Source: Zetaproteobacteria bacterium
Lineage (GTDB): Bacteria > Pseudomonadota > Zetaproteobacteria > Mariprofundales > Mariprofundaceae
Reading direction: 5' to 3'
NCBI GenBank assembly: GCA_021545625.1
Contig: JAJRVH010000044.1
Span: 1 to 26,889, forward strand
Length of the DNA stretch: 26,889 nt
Shown: in pieces, positions 14,626 through 22,471 of the stretch
Numbering within the stretch: the stretch's first letter is position 1
How the letters are laid out: each line of letters starts with the position of its first letter
Notes under the pieces: generated by a model
Database searches by the model: none
Told to the model about the DNA's origin: nothing
The model's input: only the letters and a program-made list of their open reading frames with translations
Position numbers and translations under genes: made by a program

Positions 14626-15298
14626 CCAACCACTGACCATCGCCCTTTCCAAGGGTCGTATTCTGGAGCAGACCCTGCCGCTGCTCGAACACGCCGGCAT
14701 CGCCGCCGCCGAGGACATGCTGAAAACGCGCAAGTTGATGGTCGACGGCCGGCCGGCCGACGGCACGCCCGTGCGCTTCCTGATCATCCGCGCCGCCGAT
14801 GTCTGCACCTATGTCGAACAGGGCGCCGCGGACATGGGCATCGCCGGGCGCGATTCGCTGCTTGAAAGCAGGCCGCATGTCTACGAACCGCTGGATCTGA
14901 AGATCGGCTGCTGCCGCCTCTGCGTATGCGGACCGAAGGAGCTGGTCGAGGCCGGGACACCACCGCGCGGCAGCCGTATCCGCGTGGCCACCAAGTACGA
15001 CCGGCTGGCCACCGAATATTTCATGGGCCAGGGCGTGCAGGCGGAAATTATCCATCTGTACGGCTCGATGGAGCTGGCGCCACTGGTCGGCATGGCCGAG
15101 CGGATCGTCGATCTGGTCGAAACCGGCGGCACGCTCAGGGCCAACGGTCTGGTCGAGGAAGCAACGCTGTTCGATATATCGAGCCGCCTGATCGTCAACC
15201 CGGCCAGCTTCGCCACCCGCAAGACGCTGATCCAGCCCATCCTCGATCAATTGCGCCAGGCCGTGGACGATCGCGCGCGCCTGAAGGAGATGCCATGA
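14618..15298 (+). CDS. hisG: ATP phosphoribosyltransferase, short form (HisG)
   Basis: First step of histidine synthesis, joining ATP and PRPP. The 226-residue protein is the short form: it has the catalytic ALSKGRI start, the AGRDSL segment and the PRPP-binding VDLVETGGTLRANGL region, but lacks the C-terminal regulatory (ACT-like) domain of the long form. Short HisG proteins normally need HisZ, a histidyl-tRNA synthetase paralogue, which is not in this window. The start overlaps murA by 8 bp and the stop overlaps hisD as ATGA, so translation is coupled. Confidence 0.95.
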   Translation: MPDQPLTIALSKGRILEQTLPLLEHAGIAAAEDMLKTRKLMVDGRPADGTPVRFLIIRAADVCTYVEQGAADMGIAGRDSLLESRPHVYEPLDLKIGCCRLCVCGPKELVEAGTPPRGSRIRVATKYDRLATEYFMGQGVQAEIIHLYGSMELAPLVGMAERIVDLVETGGTLRANGLVEEATLFDISSRLIVNPASFATRKTLIQPILDQLRQAVDDRARLKEMP

Positions 15299-16608
15299 CC
15301 CGTTCCAACAGCCATATACTTCGCCTGGATTCCTCCGCCCCCGACTTCACCGAACGGCTGGATGCCCTGCTGTCGCGCGAAACCGATACCGGCGCGGACG
15401 TTCAGGAGCTGGTTGCCGGCATTCTGACCGACGTCAAGCGGCGCGGCGATGCGGCGCTGTACGAATACACATCCCGCTTCGACGGCTGGAACTGCAACGC
15501 CGACGAGATGCTGATCACCCGCGAGCGCATGCGGCAGGCATGGCAGGCCGTATCGGATACGGACCGCGAGGCACTGGAACTGGCCACGCAGCGCATCCGC
15601 GCCTATCACAAGCATCAGCTGCAGCAGGACTGGGAGTTCACCGACGAGGCCGGCCTGACACTGGGCCAGCGTATCACACCGCTGGATCGCGTCGGGCTGT
15701 ACGTGCCGGGCGGCAAGGCCGCCTATCCGTCATCGGTACTGATGAATGCCGTGCCGGCCGTCGTAGCCGGTGTCGAGGAGATCGTCATGGTCGTGCCCAC
15801 GCCGGGTGGCGAGATGAACGAGCTGGTGCTGGCCGCGGCCTATATCTCGGGCGTGCAGCGCGGCTTCGCCGTCGGCGGCGCCCAGGCCGTAGCGGCCCTT
15901 GCCTATGGCACCGAATCGATTCCGGCCGTTGACAAGATCGTCGGACCGGGCAACAAGTTCGTCGCCGCGGCCAAGCGACAGGTGTTCGGCACCTGCGGCA
16001 TCGACATGATCGCCGGCCCGTCCGAGATCGTCGTTGTCGCCGACGGCGGCAACCCGGCCTGGATTGCCGCCGACTTCCTGTCCCAGGCCGAGCATGACGA
16101 GGCGGCCCAGAGTATCCTGATCTCGACCGATGCCCGCCTGCTCGACCAGGTGGCCGAATCGATCGAGGCGCACCTGCAGGTGCTGCCGCGCGCCGCCATC
16201 GCCCGCGCCTCGGTAGAAACCCACGGCGCGCTGATCCATGTTCACAACGACGACGAAGCCGCCTTTGCCGTCAATCGCATCGCGCCGGAGCATCTGGAGC
16301 TGGCCCTCGAAGATCCGGACGCGCTGCTGCCGAAGATCCGCCATGCCGGCGCTATCTTAATCGGCCACTTCGTGCCGGAGGCGCTCGGCGACTACATTGC
16401 CGGCCCGAACCATGTACTGCCGACCAATCGCACGGCCCGCTTTTCCAGCCCGCTCGGCGTCTACGACTTCCAGAAGCGCAGCAGCGTAATCCGCGCCAGC
16501 CGCACCGGCGTCGAGGCCATCGGCCCGGCCGCCGCCCATCTGGCACATCGCGAAGGACTGCAGGCCCATGCGCTGACGCTGGAACTGCGCCTGAAGGACG
16601 GCGCATGA
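15295..16608 (+). CDS. hisD: Histidinol dehydrogenase HisD
   Basis: Performs the last two oxidations of histidine synthesis (histidinol to histidine) with NAD and a zinc ion. The 437-residue protein shows VGLYVPGGKAAYPSS, the FLSQAEHDEAAQ segment with the Q and H zinc ligands, the RIAPEHLEL segment with the catalytic Glu-His pair, and the late AGPNHVLPT and AHREGLQAHA segments. The ATG at 15295 overlaps the hisG stop codon (ATGA); the frame is open further upstream, but only inside hisG. The stop overlaps the hisC start in the same way. Confidence 0.97.
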   Translation: MTRSNSHILRLDSSAPDFTERLDALLSRETDTGADVQELVAGILTDVKRRGDAALYEYTSRFDGWNCNADEMLITRERMRQAWQAVSDTDREALELATQRIRAYHKHQLQQDWEFTDEAGLTLGQRITPLDRVGLYVPGGKAAYPSSVLMNAVPAVVAGVEEIVMVVPTPGGEMNELVLAAAYISGVQRGFAVGGAQAVAALAYGTESIPAVDKIVGPGNKFVAAAKRQVFGTCGIDMIAGPSEIVVVADGGNPAWIAADFLSQAEHDEAAQSILISTDARLLDQVAESIEAHLQVLPRAAIARASVETHGALIHVHNDDEAAFAVNRIAPEHLELALEDPDALLPKIRHAGAILIGHFVPEALGDYIAGPNHVLPTNRTARFSSPLGVYDFQKRSSVIRASRTGVEAIGPAAAHLAHREGLQAHALTLELRLKDGA

Positions 16609-17639
16609 TCCGTTCCGACATCCGCGCCCTGGCGGCCTATCACGTTCAGGACAGCGACGGGCTGATCAAGCTCGACGCGATGGAAAATCCGTTTCCGATG
16701 CCGGACGAGCTGCGCCGGGACTGGGCCGAGCGCCTTGCGGCGACCGATATCAACCGCTATCCGGACGCCGACATGGCCGGCCTGCGCAGAACCATTGCCG
16801 AACACGAAGACGTGGAACCCGGGCAGGTGCTGATCGGCAATGGCTCGGACGAAATTATCCAGATGCTGCTGATGGCCGTGGATGCGGGCACCTGCGTAAC
16901 GCCGGCGCCGACCTTTGTCATGTACGACCTGATCTCGCGCTGGCTCAGGCGCCCGGTCGCCACCGTGCCGCTCGACAGTGACTTTTCGCTCGATGAGGAC
17001 CTGTTCCTGAACATCTGCGGCAGGGAAAAGGCCGAAATCGCCTTTCTGGCCTGCCCGAACAACCCGACCGGCAACCTGTGGCCCCGGCAAACCATCGAAA
17101 AGATCACCGACAATTTCCAGGGCCTGCTGGTCATCGACGAGGCTTACGGACCGTTCGCGGATCGTTCGCACGTATCGATGATTTCGGCCAACACCGTTGT
17201 ACTGCGCACCTTCTCCAAGCTCGGCTGGGCCGGCCTCAGACTCGGCTATCTGCTTGGCGAGGCGGATCTGATCGCGCATCTGAACAAGGTACGGCTGCCG
17301 TACAATATCAACAGCCTGACCCAGGCAAGTGCGGCCTTTCTGTTCGAGCATTTCAGCCTGTTCGAGAAACAGGCCGCCGTCATTCGCGCCGAGCGCGGCC
17401 GCATGACCGCGGCCCTGATGGGCATCGGCGGCATCGAGGTGTTCGCCTCGCAGACCAATTTCCTGCTGGTCCGGGTCGGCGATGCGCAACAGCTGTTCGG
17501 GCAGCTGCTCGAACGCGGCATCCTGATCAAGAACATGCATGCGGCGGGCGGTCTGCTGGACAACTGCCTGCGCATCACGATCGGCACGCCCGAGGAAAAC
17601 GACGCGGTTCTGGCCGCATTCAGGGAGTTGACATCATGA
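16605..17639 (+). CDS. hisC: Histidinol-phosphate aminotransferase HisC
   Basis: PLP-dependent transamination of imidazole acetol phosphate in histidine synthesis. The 344 residues fit the family. Visible: LDAMENPFPMP at the N-terminus (substrate site), GNGSDEIIQ (78-86), ACPNNPTGN (149-157), VIDEAYGPF (176-184) and the PLP lysine K205 in RTFSKLGWAGLRLGY. The ATG overlaps the hisD stop codon and the stop codon overlaps the hisB start. It is a fold-type I enzyme of the HisC2-like short-chain group. Confidence 0.96.
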   Translation: MIRSDIRALAAYHVQDSDGLIKLDAMENPFPMPDELRRDWAERLAATDINRYPDADMAGLRRTIAEHEDVEPGQVLIGNGSDEIIQMLLMAVDAGTCVTPAPTFVMYDLISRWLRRPVATVPLDSDFSLDEDLFLNICGREKAEIAFLACPNNPTGNLWPRQTIEKITDNFQGLLVIDEAYGPFADRSHVSMISANTVVLRTFSKLGWAGLRLGYLLGEADLIAHLNKVRLPYNINSLTQASAAFLFEHFSLFEKQAAVIRAERGRMTAALMGIGGIEVFASQTNFLLVRVGDAQQLFGQLLERGILIKNMHAAGGLLDNCLRITIGTPEENDAVLAAFRELTS

Positions 17640-18235
17640 GCCACAGCATTCAGCGCCGCGCCACCATCGAGCGCAAAACCCGGGAGACCGACATCCGTCT
17701 GTCGCTGAACCTGGACGGCACCGGAAAAACGGAACTGGCCAGCGGCATTCCGTTTTTCGACCATATGCTTGAGCAGATCGGGCGCCACGGCCTGATCGAT
17801 CTGTCCATCGATGCCGACGGCGACCTGGAAATCGACGCCCACCACACCGTCGAGGACATCGGCATCTGCCTCGGCGAGGCACTGCGCGACGCGCTGGGCG
17901 ACAAGAGCGGCATTGTACGCTACGGACATGCCTACGTGCCGCTGGATGAGGCGCTCTCGCGCGTCGTGCTGGATCTGTCCGGCCGGCCCGGCCTGGACTA
18001 CCATGTCAGCTTTCCGAAAGACCGGGTCGGCGATTTCGATGTCGACCTGTTCAAGGAATTCTTTCAGGCCGTTTGCAACCACGCGCGCATCACGCTGCAT
18101 ATCGACTGCCTCCGCGGTGTCAACAACCACCATATCATTGAAACGGTGTTCAAGGCCTTCGGCCGGGCGCTGCGCATGGCCGTCGAGGCCGACCCCCGAC
18201 AGGCGGGCATCCCCAGCACCAAGGGCGCGCTGTAA
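17636..18235 (+). CDS. hisB: Imidazoleglycerol-phosphate dehydratase HisB
   Basis: Dehydrates imidazoleglycerol phosphate in histidine synthesis. The 199-residue protein is the single-function form, without the N-terminal histidinol-phosphatase domain of enterobacterial HisB; that phosphatase must be elsewhere. The two metal-binding histidine motifs are clear: DAHHTVEDIG and NNHHIIETVFKAFGRAL, together with GIPFFDHMLEQIGRHG near the N-terminus. The ATG at 17636 overlaps the hisC stop codon; a longer reading of the same frame runs inside hisC and is not real. Confidence 0.97.
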   Translation: MSHSIQRRATIERKTRETDIRLSLNLDGTGKTELASGIPFFDHMLEQIGRHGLIDLSIDADGDLEIDAHHTVEDIGICLGEALRDALGDKSGIVRYGHAYVPLDEALSRVVLDLSGRPGLDYHVSFPKDRVGDFDVDLFKEFFQAVCNHARITLHIDCLRGVNNHHIIETVFKAFGRALRMAVEADPRQAGIPSTKGAL

Positions 18236-18265
18236 AGCAATGTATCAGCCACAGACGAAGCAACC

Positions 18266-18904
18266 ATGAACAACATGACCGGACTGATCGACTATGGCAT
18301 GGGCAATATGCATTCCATCGCCAAGGCGCTGGAACGCGCCGGCGGCGAGGTGCGCTGGATTGCCAGCCCGGAGGAGCTGCAACAGGTACAGCGCATCGTA
18401 TTGCCCGGCGTCGGTGCCTTCCGCGACTGCGTGCAGGCACTGGAAAGAACGGGGCTGGGAGAGGCCATCGTCGAACAGGTCCGGGCCGGCGTGCCCTTCC
18501 TCGGCATCTGTCTCGGCATGCAGGTGCTGATGGACGTATCGTATGAATTCGGCGAGCACCGCGGCCTCGGCCTGATTCCGGGAGCGGTCAAGCCCTTCCC
18601 CGCCTCGCATCCGGAGCGCGGCTTCAAGATCCCGCACATGGGCTGGAACGATGTCGTGCTTTCCTCCGGAAGGGGCTCGCATCCAGTGCTGGCTCCGCTG
18701 GCCGGGCGGCAGGTCTATTACGTGCACTCCTACTACTGTGCGCCGGAGAACCCACAGCACCTGCTGGCCGCCTGCTCGTACGGCGACTTTCCGTTCGCTG
18801 CGGCCATCGGGCGCGACAATATCGTGGCCGTCCAGTTCCATCCGGAGAAATCGCAAAAGGCCGGACTGGCCATGCTCGAATCCTTTATCAGGTGGCATCC
18901 ATGA
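18266..18904 (+). CDS. hisH: Imidazole glycerol phosphate synthase glutaminase subunit HisH
   Basis: Class I glutamine amidotransferase that feeds ammonia to HisF. The 212 residues contain the nucleophile C82 in GICLGMQ, the catalytic H192 and E194 in FHPEKS, and the oxyanion-strand PGVGAF (47-52). It is separated from hisB by 30 bp, the largest gap in the his run, with only a weak ribosome site. Its stop codon overlaps the hisA start as ATGA. It forms the complex with HisF encoded two genes later. Confidence 0.97.
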   Translation: MNNMTGLIDYGMGNMHSIAKALERAGGEVRWIASPEELQQVQRIVLPGVGAFRDCVQALERTGLGEAIVEQVRAGVPFLGICLGMQVLMDVSYEFGEHRGLGLIPGAVKPFPASHPERGFKIPHMGWNDVVLSSGRGSHPVLAPLAGRQVYYVHSYYCAPENPQHLLAACSYGDFPFAAAIGRDNIVAVQFHPEKSQKAGLAMLESFIRWHP

Positions 18905-19647
18905 GCCCTGCAAAACCCGCAAGCTTTGAACTGATCCCGGCCATCGACCTGAAAGGTGGCCACTGCGTGCGCCTGAAGCAGGGGCGCATGGACGATGCGA
19001 CCGACTATGGCGACGATCCGGCCGCCATGGCGATGCGCTGGCAGAGGCTCGGTGCGAAACGCCTGCACGTCGTCGATCTCGACGGCGCCTTTGCCGGCAG
19101 GCCGGCCAACCGGGATGCAATCCGCGCCATCTGCGCGACCCTGGACATCCCGGTGCAGCTGGGCGGCGGCCTGCGCGACCTGTCCATGATCGAGGGCATG
19201 CTGGGACTCGGTATCGACCGGGTCATCCTGGGCTCAGTCGCCATCTCGAATCCGCAACTGGTCGGCGAGGCCTGCCGAGCCTTCCCGGGATGCATCTGCG
19301 TCGGTATCGATGCCAGGGGGGGCATGGTCGCCGTGCACGGCTGGGACGACGTGACCGACGTCCGGGCCGCGGACCTGGCCAGGCGATTCGAGGATGACGG
19401 CGTGGCCGCGATCATTTACACCGATATCGCCCGCGACGGCATGCTGAGCGGTCCGAATATCGGGGAAACCGTGCAACTGGCGAAATCGGTCTCCATCCCG
19501 GTCATCGTATCCGGAGGCGTCGCCAGCATCGACGACGTGCGAGCCTGCGCCCGACATGTCGAAGACGGCATCTGCGGTGCCATTACCGGCCGTGCCATCT
19601 ATGAAGGCACGATCGATTTTGCCGCCGCGATGCGGGAGCTTGGCTGA
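18901..19647 (+). CDS. hisA: ProFAR isomerase HisA
   Basis: Phosphoribosylformimino-5-aminoimidazole carboxamide ribotide isomerase, a TIM barrel of 248 residues. The catalytic aspartates lie in LIPAIDLKGG (strand 1) and YTDIARDGML (strand 5). The phosphate-binding loops VQLGGGLRD and VSGGVAS are also visible. The ATG at 18901 overlaps the hisH stop codon; a GTG nine bases upstream is possible but less likely. The stop codon shares one base with the hisF start (TGATG). Confidence 0.97.
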   Translation: MSPAKPASFELIPAIDLKGGHCVRLKQGRMDDATDYGDDPAAMAMRWQRLGAKRLHVVDLDGAFAGRPANRDAIRAICATLDIPVQLGGGLRDLSMIEGMLGLGIDRVILGSVAISNPQLVGEACRAFPGCICVGIDARGGMVAVHGWDDVTDVRAADLARRFEDDGVAAIIYTDIARDGMLSGPNIGETVQLAKSVSIPVIVSGGVASIDDVRACARHVEDGICGAITGRAIYEGTIDFAAAMRELG

Positions 19648-20414
19648 TGCTGAGCAAGCGCATCATCCCCTGCCTGGACGTCGCCAATGGCCGCGTCGTC
19701 AAGGGCGTCCAGTTCGTCGATATCGTCGATGCCGGCGACCCGGTCGAGGCGGCCATCAGGTATGATGAGCAGGGCGCCGACGAACTGACCTTTCTGGATA
19801 TCCGCGCCAGCCATGAGAACCGCGACACGCTCTATCACATGGTCACCGAGGTAGCCGAGCATGTATTCATGCCGCTGACCGTTGGCGGCGGCGTCAAGGC
19901 GCTGGCCGATATCGAGAACCTGCTGCATGCAGGCGCCGACAAGGTATCGATCAACACCGCGGCTATCTTCAATCCGGAATTCGTCAGACAGGCCGCCGAA
20001 CGCTTCGGCTCGTCCACGATCGTCGTCGCCGTCGATGCAAAGCGCGTCGACAATGACAACCCTGGCCGCTGGGAATGTTTCACGCATGGCGGTCGCAAGC
20101 CGACCGGCATCGATACCGTCGAATGGGCCAAACGCATGGCCGATTACGGCGCCGGAGAAATCCTGCTGACCAGCATGGATGCCGACGGCACCAAAAACGG
20201 TTATGACATCCCGCTGACACGTGCGGTATCCGAGGCCGTGCCCGCCAATGTCATCGCCTCCGGCGGCGTTGGCACGCTCGAACATCTGGCCGAAGGCCTG
20301 CGCGACGGCAAGGCTGACGCGGTGCTGGCCGCATCAATCTTCCACTTCGGCACCCACACCATCGCCGAGGCCAAGGCCTATCTGGCCGGTCAGGGCATCC
20401 CGGTCCGCCTGTAG
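19647..20414 (+). CDS. hisF: Imidazole glycerol phosphate synthase cyclase subunit HisF
   Basis: Cyclase half of the HisFH complex; makes imidazoleglycerol phosphate and AICAR. The 255-residue barrel begins LSKRIIPCLDVANGRVVKG, with the catalytic aspartate in CLDV, and carries the second one in SMDADGTKNGYD. It is the last histidine gene here; hisI, hisE, hisZ and the histidinol phosphatase are not in the window. Two small stem-loops follow the stop codon (20450-20468 and 20475-20491), without T tracts. Confidence 0.98.
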   Translation: MLSKRIIPCLDVANGRVVKGVQFVDIVDAGDPVEAAIRYDEQGADELTFLDIRASHENRDTLYHMVTEVAEHVFMPLTVGGGVKALADIENLLHAGADKVSINTAAIFNPEFVRQAAERFGSSTIVVAVDAKRVDNDNPGRWECFTHGGRKPTGIDTVEWAKRMADYGAGEILLTSMDADGTKNGYDIPLTRAVSEAVPANVIASGGVGTLEHLAEGLRDGKADAVLAASIFHFGTHTIAEAKAYLAGQGIPVRL

Positions 20415-20438
20415 GCGGTAAAACGGCATAAAACCTGC

Positions 20439-20666
20439 TTGTTCAACCTCCTGAAAACCGCATTCAGGGGGCATATTCTGCAGTCCAGAATCAGGAAAAT
20501 ATCGCTGTTCCATGCCATGCTCAATGCCCTGAAATCCTCGCTGGGCTCCGGGCAACATCCGGCCGTCGCCCAGCTGGCCCGGCATATCTGCAAGGAACCG
20601 GCCAGGCCGTTCACGGTTTCAATGCCATCCAGGATGCCATTCTGGAAACCGGATCCCGCCACCTGA
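20439..20666 (+). other. Possible out-of-frame N-terminal part of the PilZ gene
   Basis: A frame opens at a TTG (20439; internal ATG at 20517) and ends at 20666, six bases before the PilZ-protein ATG, in a different frame. Its codons up to about 20600 have G/C-rich third positions like the neighbouring genes and encode a plausible helix (MLNALKSSLGSGQHPAVAQL). After about 20600 the sensible protein (GFNAIQDAILETGSRHL) continues in the frame of the downstream PilZ gene, which is open from 20432 without a start codon. A one-base deletion or sequencing error near 20590-20610 would join the two. It may instead be a non-coding spacer of 257 bp. Confidence 0.4.
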
Positions 20667-20671
20667 ATGCC

Positions 20672-21457
20672 ATGCACGCGCAAAGCATGCACGGCACCGC
20701 GGAATTGCCGGACCGGCACGGCGACCAGCAAACCACAGAGACAGACAAGCTTTCCACTCGACTGCTCGAACAGAGTATCGCGGCCTGGAGGCGCAATGGG
20801 CATGTGCGCGTTTTCAACCAGTTTCGCGGCCTGCCCGTCAACGCATCGGCCAGATTCCTCGGCCACAAAGGCAGGCGCATCGGTATTGGCTTTGACGCCG
20901 AAGTGGCCAGGGTGTTCGCCAGCAGCCCCGACAAGAACACGGCCATGCTGGCCTGTCCGGACGGCGAGAGACAGATCCGGGCATCGATTGTCCGCCTGCA
21001 GGCAGGCCGCGCCGCGCTGGAACTGCAGGAGGCCTCCTATGCCTATATCCACAAACGCCGGGATGTCGGCGTCCAGGTCGGCGAGGATATCACGGTCCGG
21101 CTGAGCGGTCGACGCAGCCGGCGTTTGCGCGCCCGGCTGTTCGACCTGTCGATCAGCGGCATGGGTCTCGTGCTCGATGAACAGGCAGCCGGCAACATCC
21201 ACGCCGGCGATGAACTGGACTGCGAATTTTCGCTGGGCGGAAAACATTTCAAAAGTACCGGCTGGGTTCGCTGGCAACAATCATGCGGCGACATGCTGCG
21301 CCTCGGTATGGAAATGAAATCGGACAGGACGCTGCAGCAGGCGCTGCAAAGGGAAATCTTCCGGATCCAGCGTTCCATCATCACGGCGATGAATGAAATC
21401 GAGCTGCCCGACGAGATGCAGGCAGCCATCGACGCCAGGGACCCCGTATCTGCCTGA
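20672..21457 (+). CDS. PilZ-domain protein (possible c-di-GMP receptor)
   Basis: 261 residues from the first ATG. Residues about 25-120 resemble the YcgR-like N-terminal domain; residues about 125-235 look like a PilZ domain with the DLSISGMGL motif (D158-x-S160-x-x-G163), which in the family contacts cyclic di-GMP. The preceding arginine motif is KRRDVGVQV (128-136), where the second Arg of RxxxR is not seen, so binding is uncertain. The C-terminal end is helical. There is no ribosome site before 20672, and the open frame extends upstream without a start codon; see the entry at 20439. It follows hisF and precedes the rpsF promoter. I cannot assign a cellular target; flagellar or surface control is usual for the family. 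Confidence 0.7.
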   Translation: MHAQSMHGTAELPDRHGDQQTTETDKLSTRLLEQSIAAWRRNGHVRVFNQFRGLPVNASARFLGHKGRRIGIGFDAEVARVFASSPDKNTAMLACPDGERQIRASIVRLQAGRAALELQEASYAYIHKRRDVGVQVGEDITVRLSGRRSRRLRARLFDLSISGMGLVLDEQAAGNIHAGDELDCEFSLGGKHFKSTGWVRWQQSCGDMLRLGMEMKSDRTLQQALQREIFRIQRSIITAMNEIELPDEMQAAIDARDPVSA

Positions 21458-21496
21458 GGATACCCGCTTCATACGACGGCCTGTCAGGACAGGGGC

Positions 21497-21525
21497 TTGC
21501 ATTACCGGATGTTACTCCCTATATT
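21497..21525 (+). promoter_or_regulatory. Predicted sigma-70 promoter of the rpsF operon
   Basis: TTGCAT (21497-21502) and TATATT (21520-21525) are separated by 17 bp, a near-consensus promoter. Transcription would start at about 21532, giving a leader of about 95 nt before rpsF. It stands in the only long gap before this highly expressed operon. A small hairpin precedes it (CCTGT / ACAGG near 21480-21493). Confidence 0.75.
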
Positions 21526-21583
21526 GCCGCGCCCTGCCCGGTAGATACCGTGCAGTAAATACCTTGCTCCGGACGCGCTTGAA

Positions 21584-21610
21584 CGTACCGGGGCGTACGC
21601 AAAGACGTAC
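21584..21610 (+). promoter_or_regulatory. Leader with three CGTAC repeats, candidate S6/S18 autoregulatory element
   Basis: In the rpsF leader, CGTAC occurs at 21584-21588, 21594-21598 and 21606-21610. The middle copy (CGTACG) can pair with either the first or the third, giving two mutually exclusive hairpins, one of which includes an ACCGGGG segment. Leaders of rpsF in many bacteria carry an S6:S18-binding hairpin with a bulged CCG. I cannot confirm that this leader has the same fold. Confidence 0.35.
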
Positions 21611-21625
21611 ACCAAGAGGAGCGCC

Positions 21626-22090
21626 GTGTATTACGAAACTATTTTTATCGTTAATCCTGATATCTCGCAGGAAAACACCGAACTCATGACCGATGATCTG
21701 GTTGCCAAGGTTGAAAAAGCCGGCGGCCGTATTGTTAAACGCGAAAACTGGGGCTCACGTCCGCTGGCATACTCCATTGCCAACCGTAAACGTGGTCACT
21801 ACATCCTGCTTGTTACCGATGGTGAGCCGGCAGCCCTGAAGGCACTGGAACGTGCCATCAGCCTGGAAGAGCGCGTCATCCGTTCACTGACCACCAAGCT
21901 GACCGAACTTTCCGATGAGCCATCGCCGCTGATTCGCCGTAAGGCTGAACCAGCCAAGCCAGCTGAAGATACCCCCTCTGCTGAAGCAACCAAAGTAGCA
22001 GAAGAGGCCAAGGCCGAGGCCGCAGCAGAAGCAAAGGCTCCTGCAAAGGAAGCACCTGAAGCAAGCGATGGAGCAGAAGCCAGCGCCTGA
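21626..22090 (+). CDS. rpsF: 30S ribosomal protein S6
   Basis: Small-subunit ribosomal protein that pairs with S18 on the platform. Residues 1-100 are the S6 core: YYETIFIVNPDIS, KRENWGSRPLAYSI, KRGHYILLV and LERAISLEERVIRSL. The protein is 154 residues because of an Ala/Glu/Lys/Pro-rich tail (about 105-154), longer than the usual 95-135. The GTG start at 21626 has a strong AAGAGGAG ribosome site. First gene of the operon, overlapping priB by 23 bp. Confidence 0.96.
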   Translation: MYYETIFIVNPDISQENTELMTDDLVAKVEKAGGRIVKRENWGSRPLAYSIANRKRGHYILLVTDGEPAALKALERAISLEERVIRSLTTKLTELSDEPSPLIRRKAEPAKPAEDTPSAEATKVAEEAKAEAAAEAKAPAKEAPEASDGAEASA

Positions 22091-22430
22091 CTTTAACCGC
22101 GCCTGCATTTCGGGCCGGCTAAGCTCTGTTCGTCAGCGCTGGACCCCGGACGGGAGTCTGGCTCTGATTGCAGAGGTGGTGACAACCAGGCCCAAACTGG
22201 GGCCGGTTCGAGCCGGGGTTCAGGATGAGCAACCCGTGCCGCTGAGAGCTCAGGGCGATATCGCCAGGGCACTGATGGGCATGGAAGAGCAACATGTGAT
22301 GGTCGAAGGCTGTTTACGCCGGAGATATTACAGCAGGGATGGAGAACCCTGCTGGGGCCAGGTGGAAATCTGGGTAGATCAGTGCCAAAGCCTGGAGGCA
22401 TCAGCAGATGCTGCCAAACAGGCCGACTGA
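22068..22430 (+). CDS. priB: Primosomal replication protein N, PriB
   Basis: Small OB-fold single-strand DNA-binding protein that helps PriA restart stalled replication forks. The 120 residues show an SSB-like pattern: NRACISGRLSSVRQRWTPDG, AEVVTTRPKL and the closing GQVEIWVDQCQSL. The family is poorly conserved, so the call also rests on its position between rpsF and rpsR, where priB sits in Gamma- and Betaproteobacteria. It is a little longer than E. coli PriB (104). The start lies inside the rpsF tail, so translation is probably coupled. Confidence 0.82.
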   Translation: MEQKPAPDFNRACISGRLSSVRQRWTPDGSLALIAEVVTTRPKLGPVRAGVQDEQPVPLRAQGDIARALMGMEEQHVMVEGCLRRRYYSRDGEPCWGQVEIWVDQCQSLEASADAAKQAD

Positions 22431-22471
22431 GTGACCAACGCCTGAAGCATTGAGATGATTAGGAGAAACGA

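Noticed and set aside
13318..14808. 496-codon open frame on the minus strand across murA
   Set aside because: It is antisense to the clear MurA frame, has no family-like motifs and is the kind of long shadow frame expected in GC-rich DNA.
20390..21280. 296-codon minus-strand frame across the PilZ gene and its upstream gap
   Set aside because: No recognisable domain, and the plus strand encodes a PilZ motif there. I kept the plus-strand reading, with the possible frameshift.
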